A stretch of DNA of 64,000 nt from an uncultured Collinsella sp. (GTDB taxonomy: Bacteria; Actinomycetota; Coriobacteriia; Coriobacteriales; Coriobacteriaceae), in the NCBI GenBank assembly GCA_934668875.1, contig CAKUON010000004.1, forward strand, positions 1 to 64,000, written 5' to 3'. The notes below the pieces were generated by a model, which worked only from the letters and a program-made list of their open reading frames with translations, made no database searches and was not told where the DNA came from. The position numbers were made by a program, and so were the translations under genes. Position 1 is the stretch's first letter. Each line of letters opens with the position of its first letter. Shown here piece by piece: positions 1 through 8,714 of this stretch.

Positions 1-76
1 GCCTCCGTAGCTCAGGGGATAGAGCACCGCTCTCCTAAAGCGGGTGTCGACGGTTCGAATCCGCCCGGGGGCACCA
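1..76 (+). tRNA. tRNA-Arg (anticodon CCT)
   Basis: The cloverleaf is complete. The seven-base acceptor stem gcctccg pairs with cgggggc with one T-G pair, the anticodon loop is ctcctaa, the T arm contains ggttcgaatcc, and the 3' CCA is encoded. The CCT anticodon reads the rare AGG arginine codon. The gene starts at the first base of the window, so its promoter lies outside. A terminator follows directly. Confidence 0.95.
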
Positions 77-86
77 GAAGATTATG

Positions 87-119
87 ACGGCGTCGCGAGA
101 GCGGCGCCGTTTCTGGTTT
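87..119 (+). terminator. terminator of tRNA-Arg
   Basis: A 10 bp stem (87-96 with 101-110) closes a four-base GAGA loop and is followed by ttctggttt. It begins 10 bases after the tRNA CCA. The same nine-base tail recurs after the second hairpin at 247-255. Confidence 0.8.
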
Positions 120-184
120 GTGGGAGCTGCCGGCGGATTTGGACCGCCGACACCCGCGTCACCAATTTTCCCGCGGGGGGAGTT

Positions 185-207
185 TTCGAATCCGCCCGGG
201 GGCACCA
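185..207 (+). pseudogene. relic of the tRNA-Arg 3' end
   Basis: The T arm, acceptor 3' strand, CCA and the next two bases of tRNA-Arg (54-78) are repeated exactly over 25 bases at 185-209. No matching D arm or anticodon arm precedes this copy, so it cannot fold as a tRNA. It is followed by its own terminator with the same tail as the first copy. Either a tandem tRNA-plus-terminator duplication decayed at its 5' end, or this is an integration scar, since many integrases use tRNA 3' ends. Confidence 0.75.
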
Positions 208-217
208 GAGATTTGCC

Positions 218-255
218 GAGCCCGGTACCACCACGGTGCCGGGCTCTTCTGGTTT
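218..255 (+). terminator. second tandem terminator after the tRNA relic
   Basis: A 12 bp stem (218-229 with 235-246, one T-G pair) is followed by ttctggttt, the same tail as the terminator at 87-119. The stem sequence differs from the first terminator, so the structure has been kept while the sequence changed. Confidence 0.75.
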
Positions 256-294
256 AAAGGTATGCCGTGGTTTTCGCTACTTCAGATGAAGAAA

Positions 295-325
295 GCGCCC
301 GTTTGCAGGGGGAGCAAACGGGCGC
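295..325 (-). terminator. terminator of the pknB operon
   Basis: A perfect 12 bp stem (295-306 with 314-325) has a seven-base loop. On the minus strand it is followed by tttcttc. It sits about 50 bases beyond the pknB stop codon and closes the envelope-kinase operon. Confidence 0.8.
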
Positions 326-377
326 AATTGAGCGAATGTATTTGCGTCATCAGCCGCTGTGGGCAACGTCTTGATGA

Positions 378-2327
378 CTAGTTGGTCGTACCGGAATCGT
401 CGCCTGAATCAGTACCAGAGCCAGAAATCGAAACCGTCAGCGTAATCGTGTTGTCGGTGGACTGCTTGCCGGTGGGGGAGACGCCCGTAACGGTGGCGTT
501 TTCGTTGCCGCTCACGGGGTTGCCGTTCTGGTCGCAGAACGCGATGTTGTAGAACCCGGCGTTGTTGAGCGCGGTGACGGCGGCGGAGATGCTCTTGCCG
601 TACAGGTTGCCCGGAACGCTGGCCTTGCCGGACTTCTTGGCAATGACGACGGTAATCGTGGCGCCGGGCTTCTGCTTGCCGCTGGGGTTCCAGCTGATCA
701 CGGTGCCCTCGGTAACCGAGTCGTTCTCTTGGTAGCTCACGTCGACGCCAAAGCCTGCCATATCGAGGGCGTTGCGCGCCTGGGCCTCGGTCATATCGGT
801 CAGGTCGGGGACGGACGTGGTATCCGGGCCGCCCGAGACCTTGTACGAGATGGTCGTGCCCTTCTCGACTTCCTTACCGGCTTCGGTGCCCTGCTCAAAG
901 ACCTGGCCCTCATCGGCCTCGTTGGCCTCCTCGGAGGCGTTGCCCTTCAGGCCAACGCTTGCCAGCGCGGCTTCTGCCTGGTCCTTGGTCAGGCCGACAA
1001 GCAGGGGAACCTCAACCTTCTCGGAGGGCTTGGGGCCCTTGGAGATTACCAGGTTCACCTTGGTGCCCTTGGCCTTCTTGGTGTTGCCGTTGGGCGTCTG
1101 CTCGGCGACCTTGCCCTCGTCGACATCGTCGTTGTAGCTTTGGTCGATGGTGCCGACCTCGAGGCCGGCTTCCTTGATCAGCTCGACGGCAGTCTGCTGG
1201 TCCTTGCCCAGCACATCGGGCACGGTGACCTGCTCGCCGCCAAAGAGTCCTGTGGCAAACGCCACCATGATGCCGATGACGGCAACGGCTGCCACCACGG
1301 CGGCGATGATCTTGTTCTTGTTGGATTTGGGCTTTTCGACCTCGTAGGAGCCGGTGGAGCCCGAAACCGAGCTACGGGCGGTATTCTGGCCGCTCACGCC
1401 CGAGACGGGACGCACCATGGCGCGCGTCTGGTCGGAAAGCTCGCGGGTCTTGGTGGCGCCCAGCTCGCCGGGGGCACCGATGATGCGCGTGGGCTCCGAA
1501 ATGTTGACGGCACGACCGGACAGGTAGCTGTTGAGCACCTGACGCAGCTCGTCGGCGGTCTGGAAGCGGTTTGCCGGGTCCTTCTCCATGCACTTGAGGA
1601 TGATGCGCTCAAGGTCGGCGTCGACACCGGAGTTGATCTGGCTCGGCGGAATAGGTAGCTCATTGACCTGCTTGAGTGCGACCGAGATGGCGTCATCACC
1701 GTCAAAGGGCACGCGGCCGGTGGCGCACTCATACATCACGACGCCCAGCGAGTAGATATCCGAGGTGGGGCCGAGGTCCTGACCACGGGTCTGCTCGGGG
1801 CTGACGTAGTGGGCGGTTCCCAGCACGTTGTTGTCTTGCGTGAGGTGGCTGTTCTTGGCGCGCGCGATGCCAAAGTCCATCACCTTGATGTTGCCGTCGG
1901 GCAGCACCATGATGTTCTGCGGCTTAATGTCGCGGTGGATGATCTCGTGCTTGTGGGCGACCGAAAGTGCAGAGCTGATCTGCGAGCCGATCTGGGCGAC
2001 CTTCTTGGGGTCGAGGGCGCCGTGGCTCTTGATGCCGCTCTTAAGGTCGGTACCGCGCAGGTACTCCATGACGATGTAATAGGTGTCGCCGTCCTTGCCC
2101 CAATCGTAGACGCCCACGATATAGGGGGAGGAGAGACCGGCTGCTGCCTGGGCCTCCTGCTTAAAGCGTGCGGCGAAGGTTGCGTCGCCAGCATACTGCG
2201 GCAGCATGATCTTGACAGCAACCGTGCGGTCGAGGACCTGGTCCTGTGCACGGTAGACGGTCGCCATGCCGCCTGTCCCCACCTTATCCTTGAGGAGGTA
2301 TCTTCCCCCGAGGACCCTCTGTTCCAT
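378..2327 (-). CDS. pknB: PASTA-domain Ser/Thr protein kinase PknB
   Basis: This is a Stk1/PknB-type membrane kinase that couples cell-wall precursors to phosphorylation of growth and division proteins. The kinase domain covers about residues 10-270, with a glycine loop near 17-20, Lys39, HRD at 131-133 and DFG at 151-153. A proline/serine-rich juxtamembrane segment leads to one membrane helix near 340-365. Four PASTA repeats follow outside the cell, each starting near a V-P motif. I start at the ATG after AGGAG; the in-frame ATG 15 bases upstream contains that ribosome site. It is the last gene of the cluster that begins at 10564. Confidence 0.95.
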   Translation of the reverse strand: MEQRVLGGRYLLKDKVGTGGMATVYRAQDQVLDRTVAVKIMLPQYAGDATFAARFKQEAQAAAGLSSPYIVGVYDWGKDGDTYYIVMEYLRGTDLKSGIKSHGALDPKKVAQIGSQISSALSVAHKHEIIHRDIKPQNIMVLPDGNIKVMDFGIARAKNSHLTQDNNVLGTAHYVSPEQTRGQDLGPTSDIYSLGVVMYECATGRVPFDGDDAISVALKQVNELPIPPSQINSGVDADLERIILKCMEKDPANRFQTADELRQVLNSYLSGRAVNISEPTRIIGAPGELGATKTRELSDQTRAMVRPVSGVSGQNTARSSVSGSTGSYEVEKPKSNKNKIIAAVVAAVAVIGIMVAFATGLFGGEQVTVPDVLGKDQQTAVELIKEAGLEVGTIDQSYNDDVDEGKVAEQTPNGNTKKAKGTKVNLVISKGPKPSEKVEVPLLVGLTKDQAEAALASVGLKGNASEEANEADEGQVFEQGTEAGKEVEKGTTISYKVSGGPDTTSVPDLTDMTEAQARNALDMAGFGVDVSYQENDSVTEGTVISWNPSGKQKPGATITVVIAKKSGKASVPGNLYGKSISAAVTALNNAGFYNIAFCDQNGNPVSGNENATVTGVSPTGKQSTDNTITLTVSISGSGTDSGDDSGTTN

Positions 2328-2459
2328 TCCTGCTCCTAACATAACTATTCGCTCAACGATGTGTGTAGTACCTACGATGTGGCCGCTGGGGCCGTGTGGC
2401 GCGTTGCCGCTAGCTCTTCGGCCGCGGCGCGCCTCGGGTGTCAGATTCGATCATGGGCA

Positions 2460-5330
2460 TCACGCTCCCTGTGCGGCGAGCGCCGCGGTCAGGACGATGC
2501 CGGCAATCTTGGCCGCCTTGACGTCGTGTTTGTCGTAATCCTCCAAGGCCACCGAGATGGCGACCGTGGGTGAATCGTAAGGTGCAAAGCCAACGAACAT
2601 CGAGTTGACGTTGGTGCCGCCGGTCTCGGCCGAGCCGGTCTTGCCGGCGACCTTGACGCCGGGGACCTGGGCATCGGTGCCGGTACCGGACTGGACGACG
2701 TCAAGCATGGCCTGCTTGACCTGGTCGGCCGTGGCGGAGCTGACGGCCTGACCCAGCGAGCGGGACTGCGTGGTCTTGACCACGGTTCCGTCCGGGGCGA
2801 GTACCTGGGCTACAAAGTACGGGTCCATGACCACGCCGCTGTTAGCGATGGCGGCGGCAATCACGGCGTTTTGCATGACGGTGGTCTGCGGCCCGGGCGT
2901 GTGGTCCATGCCGACAGGCTGGCCGGCGCCGGCCCAGGCGGTCTCCCACTCGGTCATGAGCGACGGGTCGGCCATGATGGAGGCCGTGGAGGTCAGGTCC
3001 TGGCCGAGCTTTTGGCCGTAGCCAAAGGCGTTGGCAAACTGCACGAGCGTGTTTGCGCCAACTTCGGTTGCCACCTGGCCAAAGACGACGTTGGAGGACA
3101 CGGCAAAGGCCTGCTGCAGGCTGATGGTGCCGTAGCTCTCGTTGGCATAGTTGGTGACCGGTGCGTTGCCGATGTCCATGGAGCCGGGCGCCTGGTAGGT
3201 GCTGGTAAGGCTGGCGGTACCGGTCTCGAGTGCCGCGGAAAGCGTAACGACCTTAAACGTGGAGCCCGGCGTGTACAGCGCGTCCATGGCGCGATTGTAC
3301 ATAGAGCCGTCCTCGCCGCCGCCCGCCTGCAGCAGGGCGTCGATGTTGGTGTTGTCGTAGGTGGGCGAGCTGGCACATGCGAGCACCGCGCCGGTACGCG
3401 GGTCGATGACCACTACAGCACCCTTAAAGCCCTTGAGCGCCTGCTCAGCAGCCGTCTGGATGCGCGAGTCGATGGTGAGCTTGGCGGTGTTGCCCGGCTG
3501 GGTCTGGCCCGCGAGCGACGCGATGGCGTTGTTCCAGCTGGAGTAGTCCTTAGAACCGGTGAGCGTGTCGTTCATGACGCTCTCGATGGCGGTGGTGCCA
3601 TACTGCTGGCTCACGTAGCCAACCACGTGCGCTGCCAGGTTACCGTTGGGGTAGGAGCGTACGTAGGTGCCGTCCTCCTGCTGCAGCGACTCGGCCAGCG
3701 TCACGCCGTCGGACGTGATGATGGAGCCGCGCTGGATGTACTTGGAGCGGGCGATGGTGTGGTTGTTGGTCGGCATGTCCTGATAGTCCTTGGCCTTAAT
3801 GACCTGGACATAGGTGAGGTTGCCGATAAGGATGGCGAACAGCGCCGTAAAGGCGAGCACCGCACGGGTTAGACGGTTGGCGAGCGCAACGCGGCCGAGC
3901 ACACCGGATTCAGGCGTGTCGAGCAGGCGACGGCGCATTCGCGAGCCGACGGAATGGCTGCCGCTGCCGTAGGAAGACGAGGTGGCAAAGCGCGTGCCCG
4001 TCGGGGCGGCGGCAGATGCGACCTGATCATCGGTGATGGCGGCCATGGTGCCGGTGCCGGTAAGCTCGGCCTCGCGTCCGGTCGCCTCGTCACCGGCGCG
4101 CAGCAGGAGCGCGACGATGATAAAGCTCGCCAGCAGAGAGGAGCCGCCCTGGCTCATAAAGGGCAGGGTGACGCCGGTCAGCGGGATCAGGCGGGTTACG
4201 CCGCCAACGATCAAGAAGGCCTGGAAGCTGATGGCGGCCGTAAGGCCCGTGGCGCTAAAGGCAGCGAGGTCGGATTTAGCGCGGGCAGCCGTGGTGAGGC
4301 CACGCACGGCAAAGAGCATAAACAGGATGAGCACGGCGCCGCCGCCCAAAAGGCCCATCTCCTCGCCGATAGCCGAGAAGATAAAGTCGGACTCGACGAC
4401 AGGGATGTTGTTGGCCATGCCGTTGCCGATGCCAACACCGACCAGGCCGCCATCGGCAAGCGAGAAGAGCGACTGGACGATCTGGTAGCCCTGGCCCTGG
4501 GCGTCCTTAAACGGATCGACCCAAACCTGGAAACGCACCTGAACGTGCGATAGGAACTTGTAGGCGCCCACGGCTCCGACGGCTAAGAGCGCAAGGCCGA
4601 TAACGACATACGAAAAGCGCCCCGTGGCAACGTAGAGCATCAGCAAGAAGATGGTGTAGAACAGCACGGCCGAACCCAGATCGCGTTCGAAGACGACGAC
4701 GAGCAGGCACACACCCCACACGGCAAACAGCGGCAGCAGCAGTCGCAGGCGAGGGATCTTAAAGCCCAGGATCTTGCGGTTGGAGATGGAGAGCAGCTCG
4801 CGGTTCTCGGCCAGGTACCCGGCCAGGAACAGCACGATAAAGACCTTGGCGAACTCGCCGGGCTGGATGGTAAAGCCCGCGATGCGAATCCACAGCTTGG
4901 AGCCCGAGATCGTTGTGCCGATAAAGATGGGCAGCATCAGCAGGATGATGCCGATAATGCCAAAGGTGTACTTGTAGCGCATGACTACGTCGAGGTTTTT
5001 GACCAGTGCGAGCGTTCCCACCATCAGGGCCACCGAGACAAACAGGATGATGAGCTGTGAGATGGCGAGAGCGGGGGCGAGACGCGTCACGAACGTGATG
5101 CCGATGCCCGAAAGCACAAAGACAATGGGCAGGATGGCGGGGTCGGCGCCGGGCGCCAAGATGCGCACGGCAATGTGGGCCGCGGCAAAGGCGGCAAAGA
5201 GGCCGATCGGTACGGCGAGCGTTTCAAAGGAGATGGCAGCGCCCGCGGTGAGGACGTACATCGCATACAGCAGGATGACGGGGAACGCCGAGGCGATGAG
5301 CAAGAGCAGCTCGGTGTTGCGGCGACTCAT
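2460..5330 (-). CDS. RodA/FtsW (SEDS) glycosyltransferase fused to class B penicillin-binding protein
   Basis: One uninterrupted frame of about 956 residues joins two proteins that are usually separate. The first 415 or so residues form a multi-pass SEDS membrane domain (FtsW/RodA family, peptidoglycan polymerase), with typical stretches such as SGSKLWI, IQPGEFAK and FMSQGGSS. A 75-residue polar linker and one more membrane helix (about 490-512) lead to a transpeptidase. Its active-site motifs are STFK near 690, SSN near 746 and KTG near 897. I start at the ATG preceded by GGGAG at eight bases; a GTG nine bases upstream abuts that site. In most actinobacteria rodA and pbpA are adjacent genes at this position, so the fusion matches the synteny. 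Confidence 0.93.
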   Translation of the reverse strand: MSRRNTELLLLIASAFPVILLYAMYVLTAGAAISFETLAVPIGLFAAFAAAHIAVRILAPGADPAILPIVFVLSGIGITFVTRLAPALAISQLIILFVSVALMVGTLALVKNLDVVMRYKYTFGIIGIILLMLPIFIGTTISGSKLWIRIAGFTIQPGEFAKVFIVLFLAGYLAENRELLSISNRKILGFKIPRLRLLLPLFAVWGVCLLVVVFERDLGSAVLFYTIFLLMLYVATGRFSYVVIGLALLAVGAVGAYKFLSHVQVRFQVWVDPFKDAQGQGYQIVQSLFSLADGGLVGVGIGNGMANNIPVVESDFIFSAIGEEMGLLGGGAVLILFMLFAVRGLTTAARAKSDLAAFSATGLTAAISFQAFLIVGGVTRLIPLTGVTLPFMSQGGSSLLASFIIVALLLRAGDEATGREAELTGTGTMAAITDDQVASAAAPTGTRFATSSSYGSGSHSVGSRMRRRLLDTPESGVLGRVALANRLTRAVLAFTALFAILIGNLTYVQVIKAKDYQDMPTNNHTIARSKYIQRGSIITSDGVTLAESLQQEDGTYVRSYPNGNLAAHVVGYVSQQYGTTAIESVMNDTLTGSKDYSSWNNAIASLAGQTQPGNTAKLTIDSRIQTAAEQALKGFKGAVVVIDPRTGAVLACASSPTYDNTNIDALLQAGGGEDGSMYNRAMDALYTPGSTFKVVTLSAALETGTASLTSTYQAPGSMDIGNAPVTNYANESYGTISLQQAFAVSSNVVFGQVATEVGANTLVQFANAFGYGQKLGQDLTSTASIMADPSLMTEWETAWAGAGQPVGMDHTPGPQTTVMQNAVIAAAIANSGVVMDPYFVAQVLAPDGTVVKTTQSRSLGQAVSSATADQVKQAMLDVVQSGTGTDAQVPGVKVAGKTGSAETGGTNVNSMFVGFAPYDSPTVAISVALEDYDKHDVKAAKIAGIVLTAALAAQGA

Positions 5331-5346
5331 AAGCGGCACTCCCTTT

Positions 5347-7281
5347 CTAATTCTTATCGGAGGCTTCGGCCTCGGCGGACTGTTCGGCGGTTTTCTCAGA
5401 ATCTGATTCGGAGGTCGATCCCTGATTGGTGTTGTCGCGAATCGTTTGCGCGTCGATCACCTGGCGGGTTTGCTCCTCGTCGATCTGGTGGCGGTACTTG
5501 GATATCGTGTCCTGCGCATCGTCGACACTTGTTTGCGGAATGCCCGCCTTGAGGCGGTTTTGCGTGTCTTCGGGCAGGTCGGACAGCTTAATGCTGGTTT
5601 CGCTCTCGAGCCAGTGGAGCTTGAGTCCGAGCGGCTTGCCGGGTATGCCGCGCCAGACTGCGACATTGCCCTGGTAGGTTCCCAGGTAGTACGAGCCGGT
5701 AACGCCTGCGTATGCCCAGATGGCAGCCGCCAACACCAAGACGAGACCCAAGACGACGCCGATGGTGACGTTGCGGCGACGCACGCGTTGCGCCTCGCGC
5801 ATAACGCCATCGTCAACCAGGTCAACGACTACTACGGTCACGTTGTCGTGGCCGCCGGCGGCAAGCGCCGCGTCCACTAGGTTGTCGACGCAGATTTGCG
5901 CGGTTGAGGACTGCGTGGCGATGTTCTCGATATCGCTATCGGGAATCATGCTCGAAAGGCCGTCGGAGCACAGGATCAGGCGGTCGCCTTCCTCGATATG
6001 CAGAGTGAAGTGGTCGGCATACATGGCGGGGTCCGAGCCCAGCGCACGGGTGATGACCGAACGGTTGGGGTGGACGCGAGCCTCGTCTGCCGTAATCTCG
6101 CCGGCGTCCACGAGCTCCTCCACGTAGGAGTGGTCGCGGGTCACGCGGATGAGCGTGCCCTCGTGGAGCAGGTAGGCGCGAGAGTCACCCACGTGGGCGA
6201 TGGCGAGCGTGTCGTTTTCGATATAGGCGCAAGTGGCTGTGCAGCCCATGCCGGGCTTGCCCAGGCCGTTCAGGGCCGCCTCGATTACGGCGGCGTTGGC
6301 TGCCTCGACGGCTGCGGCCAGGCGTGCTGCGTCGGCGGACTGCGGGGCCGTCTTGGCAATAGTCTCGACGGCGATGGAAGAGGCTACCTCGCCGGCGGCG
6401 TGACCGCCCATGCCGTCGCATACGCAAAAGAGCGGCGACTGCACCAGGTAGGAATCCTCATTGTGCGGGCGTACGCAGCCAACGTCGGAGCGGGCGCCCC
6501 ACATGAGTTGCGTGGTGGTGCCGGCATCATAGGTCGAGTCGGTCTCGATGCGCTCCTCGGTCAGGGGCTCAAAGCTCATGGTCGAGCCGGGGTCTTTGAG
6601 CTTGGCCTCAACGGCGGCAACGTCGATCTCGGCTGTGTCACCGGGAGAGACGGTGTCGGTCTCGGCGTTTGATTCGGAATCGCCGGTGTCCGGGGAGCCG
6701 GGCTCCTCGGACACGCGGGCGGTCGACTCGTCGTCTTGCGGGCTGACGTCTATAGGCTCGGGCGTCGCAAAGTGCGACGGCGCGGGCATGCTTTGCGACT
6801 GGGCGGCGGGCTCGGCCACGGCATCGGACTCGCTTGCGGGCGCAGGCTGCGGGGTCTTGGGTGCAGGGCCGTCCTCGGGGGATGGCCCCGCTTCGGGCGC
6901 CGGCGTAGACACGGGCGCAACTTCGGATGCCGGAGCTATGGGAAACGCCGGCGCGGCGGGCTCGGGTGCCGCAAACACCGCAGCGCTCTCGTTGATTGCC
7001 GCGGCGACGGGCTCTGCAAAGTGAGCTGGCGCCGAGGTTGCTTCGGGCGCTGTGGGCTGTTCCGCAGCATGTGCGCCGATGGGCGCCGCTACGGCATCCT
7101 CTTCGTCCTCGTTATCGGCGAGATCCGAAATATCATGCGTTACATGCGAAAGAGGCAGGGAGAACACGGTGTCCTCGGGTTCCACGGGTGCGGAGCCCGC
7201 CGGAGCGGCGTGGGCCGGCGCAGCTGTGGCGGCAGCCGGTGCCTCGGTCATAGTCGCGGACTTGTTCTCCTCGTCGATCAT
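5347..7281 (-). CDS. pstP: PP2C-family Ser/Thr phosphatase with long N-terminal extension (PstP-like)
   Basis: It probably reverses the phosphorylation made by the neighbouring kinases. The PP2C domain covers about residues 260-500, with metal-binding motifs in NEDS, DGMGGHAAGE and GDSRAYL, and a Gly-His-Asp-Asn motif near the end. A membrane helix near 510-535 and an extracytoplasmic tail follow, as in PstP. The first 255 residues are unusual: low-complexity Ala/Pro/Glu sequence with no recognised domain, absent from the usual 500-residue PstP. The ATG overlaps the fhaB stop by four bases. An internal ATG at residue 11 is possible. Confidence 0.9.
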   Translation of the reverse strand: MIDEENKSATMTEAPAAATAAPAHAAPAGSAPVEPEDTVFSLPLSHVTHDISDLADNEDEEDAVAAPIGAHAAEQPTAPEATSAPAHFAEPVAAAINESAAVFAAPEPAAPAFPIAPASEVAPVSTPAPEAGPSPEDGPAPKTPQPAPASESDAVAEPAAQSQSMPAPSHFATPEPIDVSPQDDESTARVSEEPGSPDTGDSESNAETDTVSPGDTAEIDVAAVEAKLKDPGSTMSFEPLTEERIETDSTYDAGTTTQLMWGARSDVGCVRPHNEDSYLVQSPLFCVCDGMGGHAAGEVASSIAVETIAKTAPQSADAARLAAAVEAANAAVIEAALNGLGKPGMGCTATCAYIENDTLAIAHVGDSRAYLLHEGTLIRVTRDHSYVEELVDAGEITADEARVHPNRSVITRALGSDPAMYADHFTLHIEEGDRLILCSDGLSSMIPDSDIENIATQSSTAQICVDNLVDAALAAGGHDNVTVVVVDLVDDGVMREAQRVRRRNVTIGVVLGLVLVLAAAIWAYAGVTGSYYLGTYQGNVAVWRGIPGKPLGLKLHWLESETSIKLSDLPEDTQNRLKAGIPQTSVDDAQDTISKYRHQIDEEQTRQVIDAQTIRDNTNQGSTSESDSEKTAEQSAEAEASDKN

Positions 7282-7694
7282 CGACGGTTCACCTTCATGA
7301 CCACATCGCCGATCTGGACTTCGTCGCCCTCGCGCAGCGTTGCGGGCTCCACAAGCTGGCGGCCGTTGACGAGCGTGCCGTTAAGCGAGTTGAGGTCCTC
7401 GATGATGAGCGCCGGGCCCTGCAGCGAAAAGCGCGCATGCGAGGCCGAGACGAATGGTTCGTTGATGCAGATGTCCGAAGATGGCGAGCGACCGACGATG
7501 ACGGGGCCGAGCATATCTACGTGGATGCCGCGGATACCGCGCGGACCCTTGTCCACATCGATCGTCCAGATAGCCGAGTCGCGGCGCTGTCCGCGCACAA
7601 GCCCCACGCCGGTCTTCATGACGGCGAACAGGAAGATATAGAGCAGGGCGACCAGGACGATGCGGCCTGCAAAAAGGACGATATCGATGTTCAT
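7278..7694 (-). CDS. fhaB: membrane-anchored FHA protein FhaB
   Basis: This 138-residue protein has one N-terminal membrane helix (about residues 5-27) and a C-terminal forkhead-associated domain. The FHA signature is clear: VGRSPSSD, then SASHARF and LNSLNGT. FHA domains bind phosphothreonine, so it should be a reader of the local kinases. The mycobacterial counterpart FhaB/FipA links PknA/B to division and growth. It overlaps the phosphatase by four bases, which suggests translational coupling. Confidence 0.92.
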   Translation of the reverse strand: MNIDIVLFAGRIVLVALLYIFLFAVMKTGVGLVRGQRRDSAIWTIDVDKGPRGIRGIHVDMLGPVIVGRSPSSDICINEPFVSASHARFSLQGPALIIEDLNSLNGTLVNGRQLVEPATLREGDEVQIGDVVMKVNRR

Positions 7695-7700
7695 AAGCGA

Positions 7701-8714
7701 CTATCCCCTAAATTCAAAGGTGCTCAGGCCAAACGTCAGCAGATCGCCGTTGCGCAGCGGGCAGCGCGTAATGCGGCGGTTGTTGACGAGCGTGCCGTTG
7801 GTGGAATTGAGGTCCTCGATCGACCAATCCGAGCCCGTAAAGGTGAGCTGGGCGTGGCGGCGCGACACGTTGGGGTCGCGCAGGGCAATGTCGGAAACTG
7901 AGCGCTCGCGACCGATGGTCACCTGTGCGGAGGTGATGCTATGGCTCTCGCCGCTCACGACGTCGACGAGCTGGGCGAGCGGGCGCTGCGGGGCGCGAGT
8001 GCTCGCCATGTTGGAGGCGATGCCGGCTGCGGCGCCTAGGCCCACGGCGGCACCGGTCGCGGCGGCTCCGCCCATGCCGGCAAGCGCGTCGCGCGAGACG
8101 GTCTGCGGCACCGGGATGGGTGCGGCAGCGGGGTCGGGGACGCTAGGCGCGAAGGGGTCTGCCACGGCAAGCGGGTCGGGAGCGGCGGCGCGAGGCGTCG
8201 GCTGCTGCTGGGGCATGGCGGCGGGGCGCTGCTGCTGCGGGGCAGCAAACTGCTGCTGGCCGGCGCGCGGGGCGCTGGCGGCACGGCTTGCCGCGGAGTT
8301 GTTCTGGCCCAGGCCGTTTTGATAGGCGCGCTCTTCTTCGTACAGGCGGCCGAGCGTGGGGGCATCGACGTTCTCGGCAAAGACCGAGAACTTGCCGGCG
8401 CGCAGCTGCGGATCGATCATAAAGCGCACGAGGGGCTCGCCGACAAAGACATAGCGGCGCTTTTCGGCCTGCGCTTTCACGAACTCGCGGACCTCGCGCG
8501 AAAGCTCGGGGTAGAACGGGGCGAGCATGGGATCGTCGTCGGCGGCGATCAGGATGGTATAGAGTGCCGGCGCCGTGTTGACGCCGTTAATCACCAGAGT
8601 CTGATCCTCCATGTCGCGAGCGGCCTGCTTGGCAAGCTTCTTAAAGGAGAACGGGGCACGGGTGGCACCGAAGATGCCGGCCACGTGGTCCTCGAAGATG
8701 TTCAGGAAGTTCAC
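7701..8714 (-). CDS. fhaA: FhaA-type protein (DUF3662 plus FHA)
   Basis: The N-terminal 130 residues match the DUF3662 domain of actinobacterial FhaA, starting MNFLNIFEDHVAG. A Gln/Ala/Pro-rich linker (about 140-230) leads to a C-terminal FHA domain with IGRERSVSD, SRRHAQL and LNSTNGT. In mycobacteria FhaA binds phosphorylated MviN and regulates peptidoglycan synthesis. It overlaps the upstream kinase by four bases and lies six bases before fhaB, in the same operon. Confidence 0.92.
   Translation of the reverse strand: MNFLNIFEDHVAGIFGATRAPFSFKKLAKQAARDMEDQTLVINGVNTAPALYTILIAADDDPMLAPFYPELSREVREFVKAQAEKRRYVFVGEPLVRFMIDPQLRAGKFSVFAENVDAPTLGRLYEEERAYQNGLGQNNSAASRAASAPRAGQQQFAAPQQQRPAAMPQQQPTPRAAAPDPLAVADPFAPSVPDPAAAPIPVPQTVSRDALAGMGGAAATGAAVGLGAAAGIASNMASTRAPQRPLAQLVDVVSGESHSITSAQVTIGRERSVSDIALRDPNVSRRHAQLTFTGSDWSIEDLNSTNGTLVNNRRITRCPLRNGDLLTFGLSTFEFRG

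Noticed and set aside
1..209. prophage or genomic island boundary at tRNA-Arg
   Set aside because: The two copies of the tRNA end are only 131 bases apart with no integrase or foreign genes in between.
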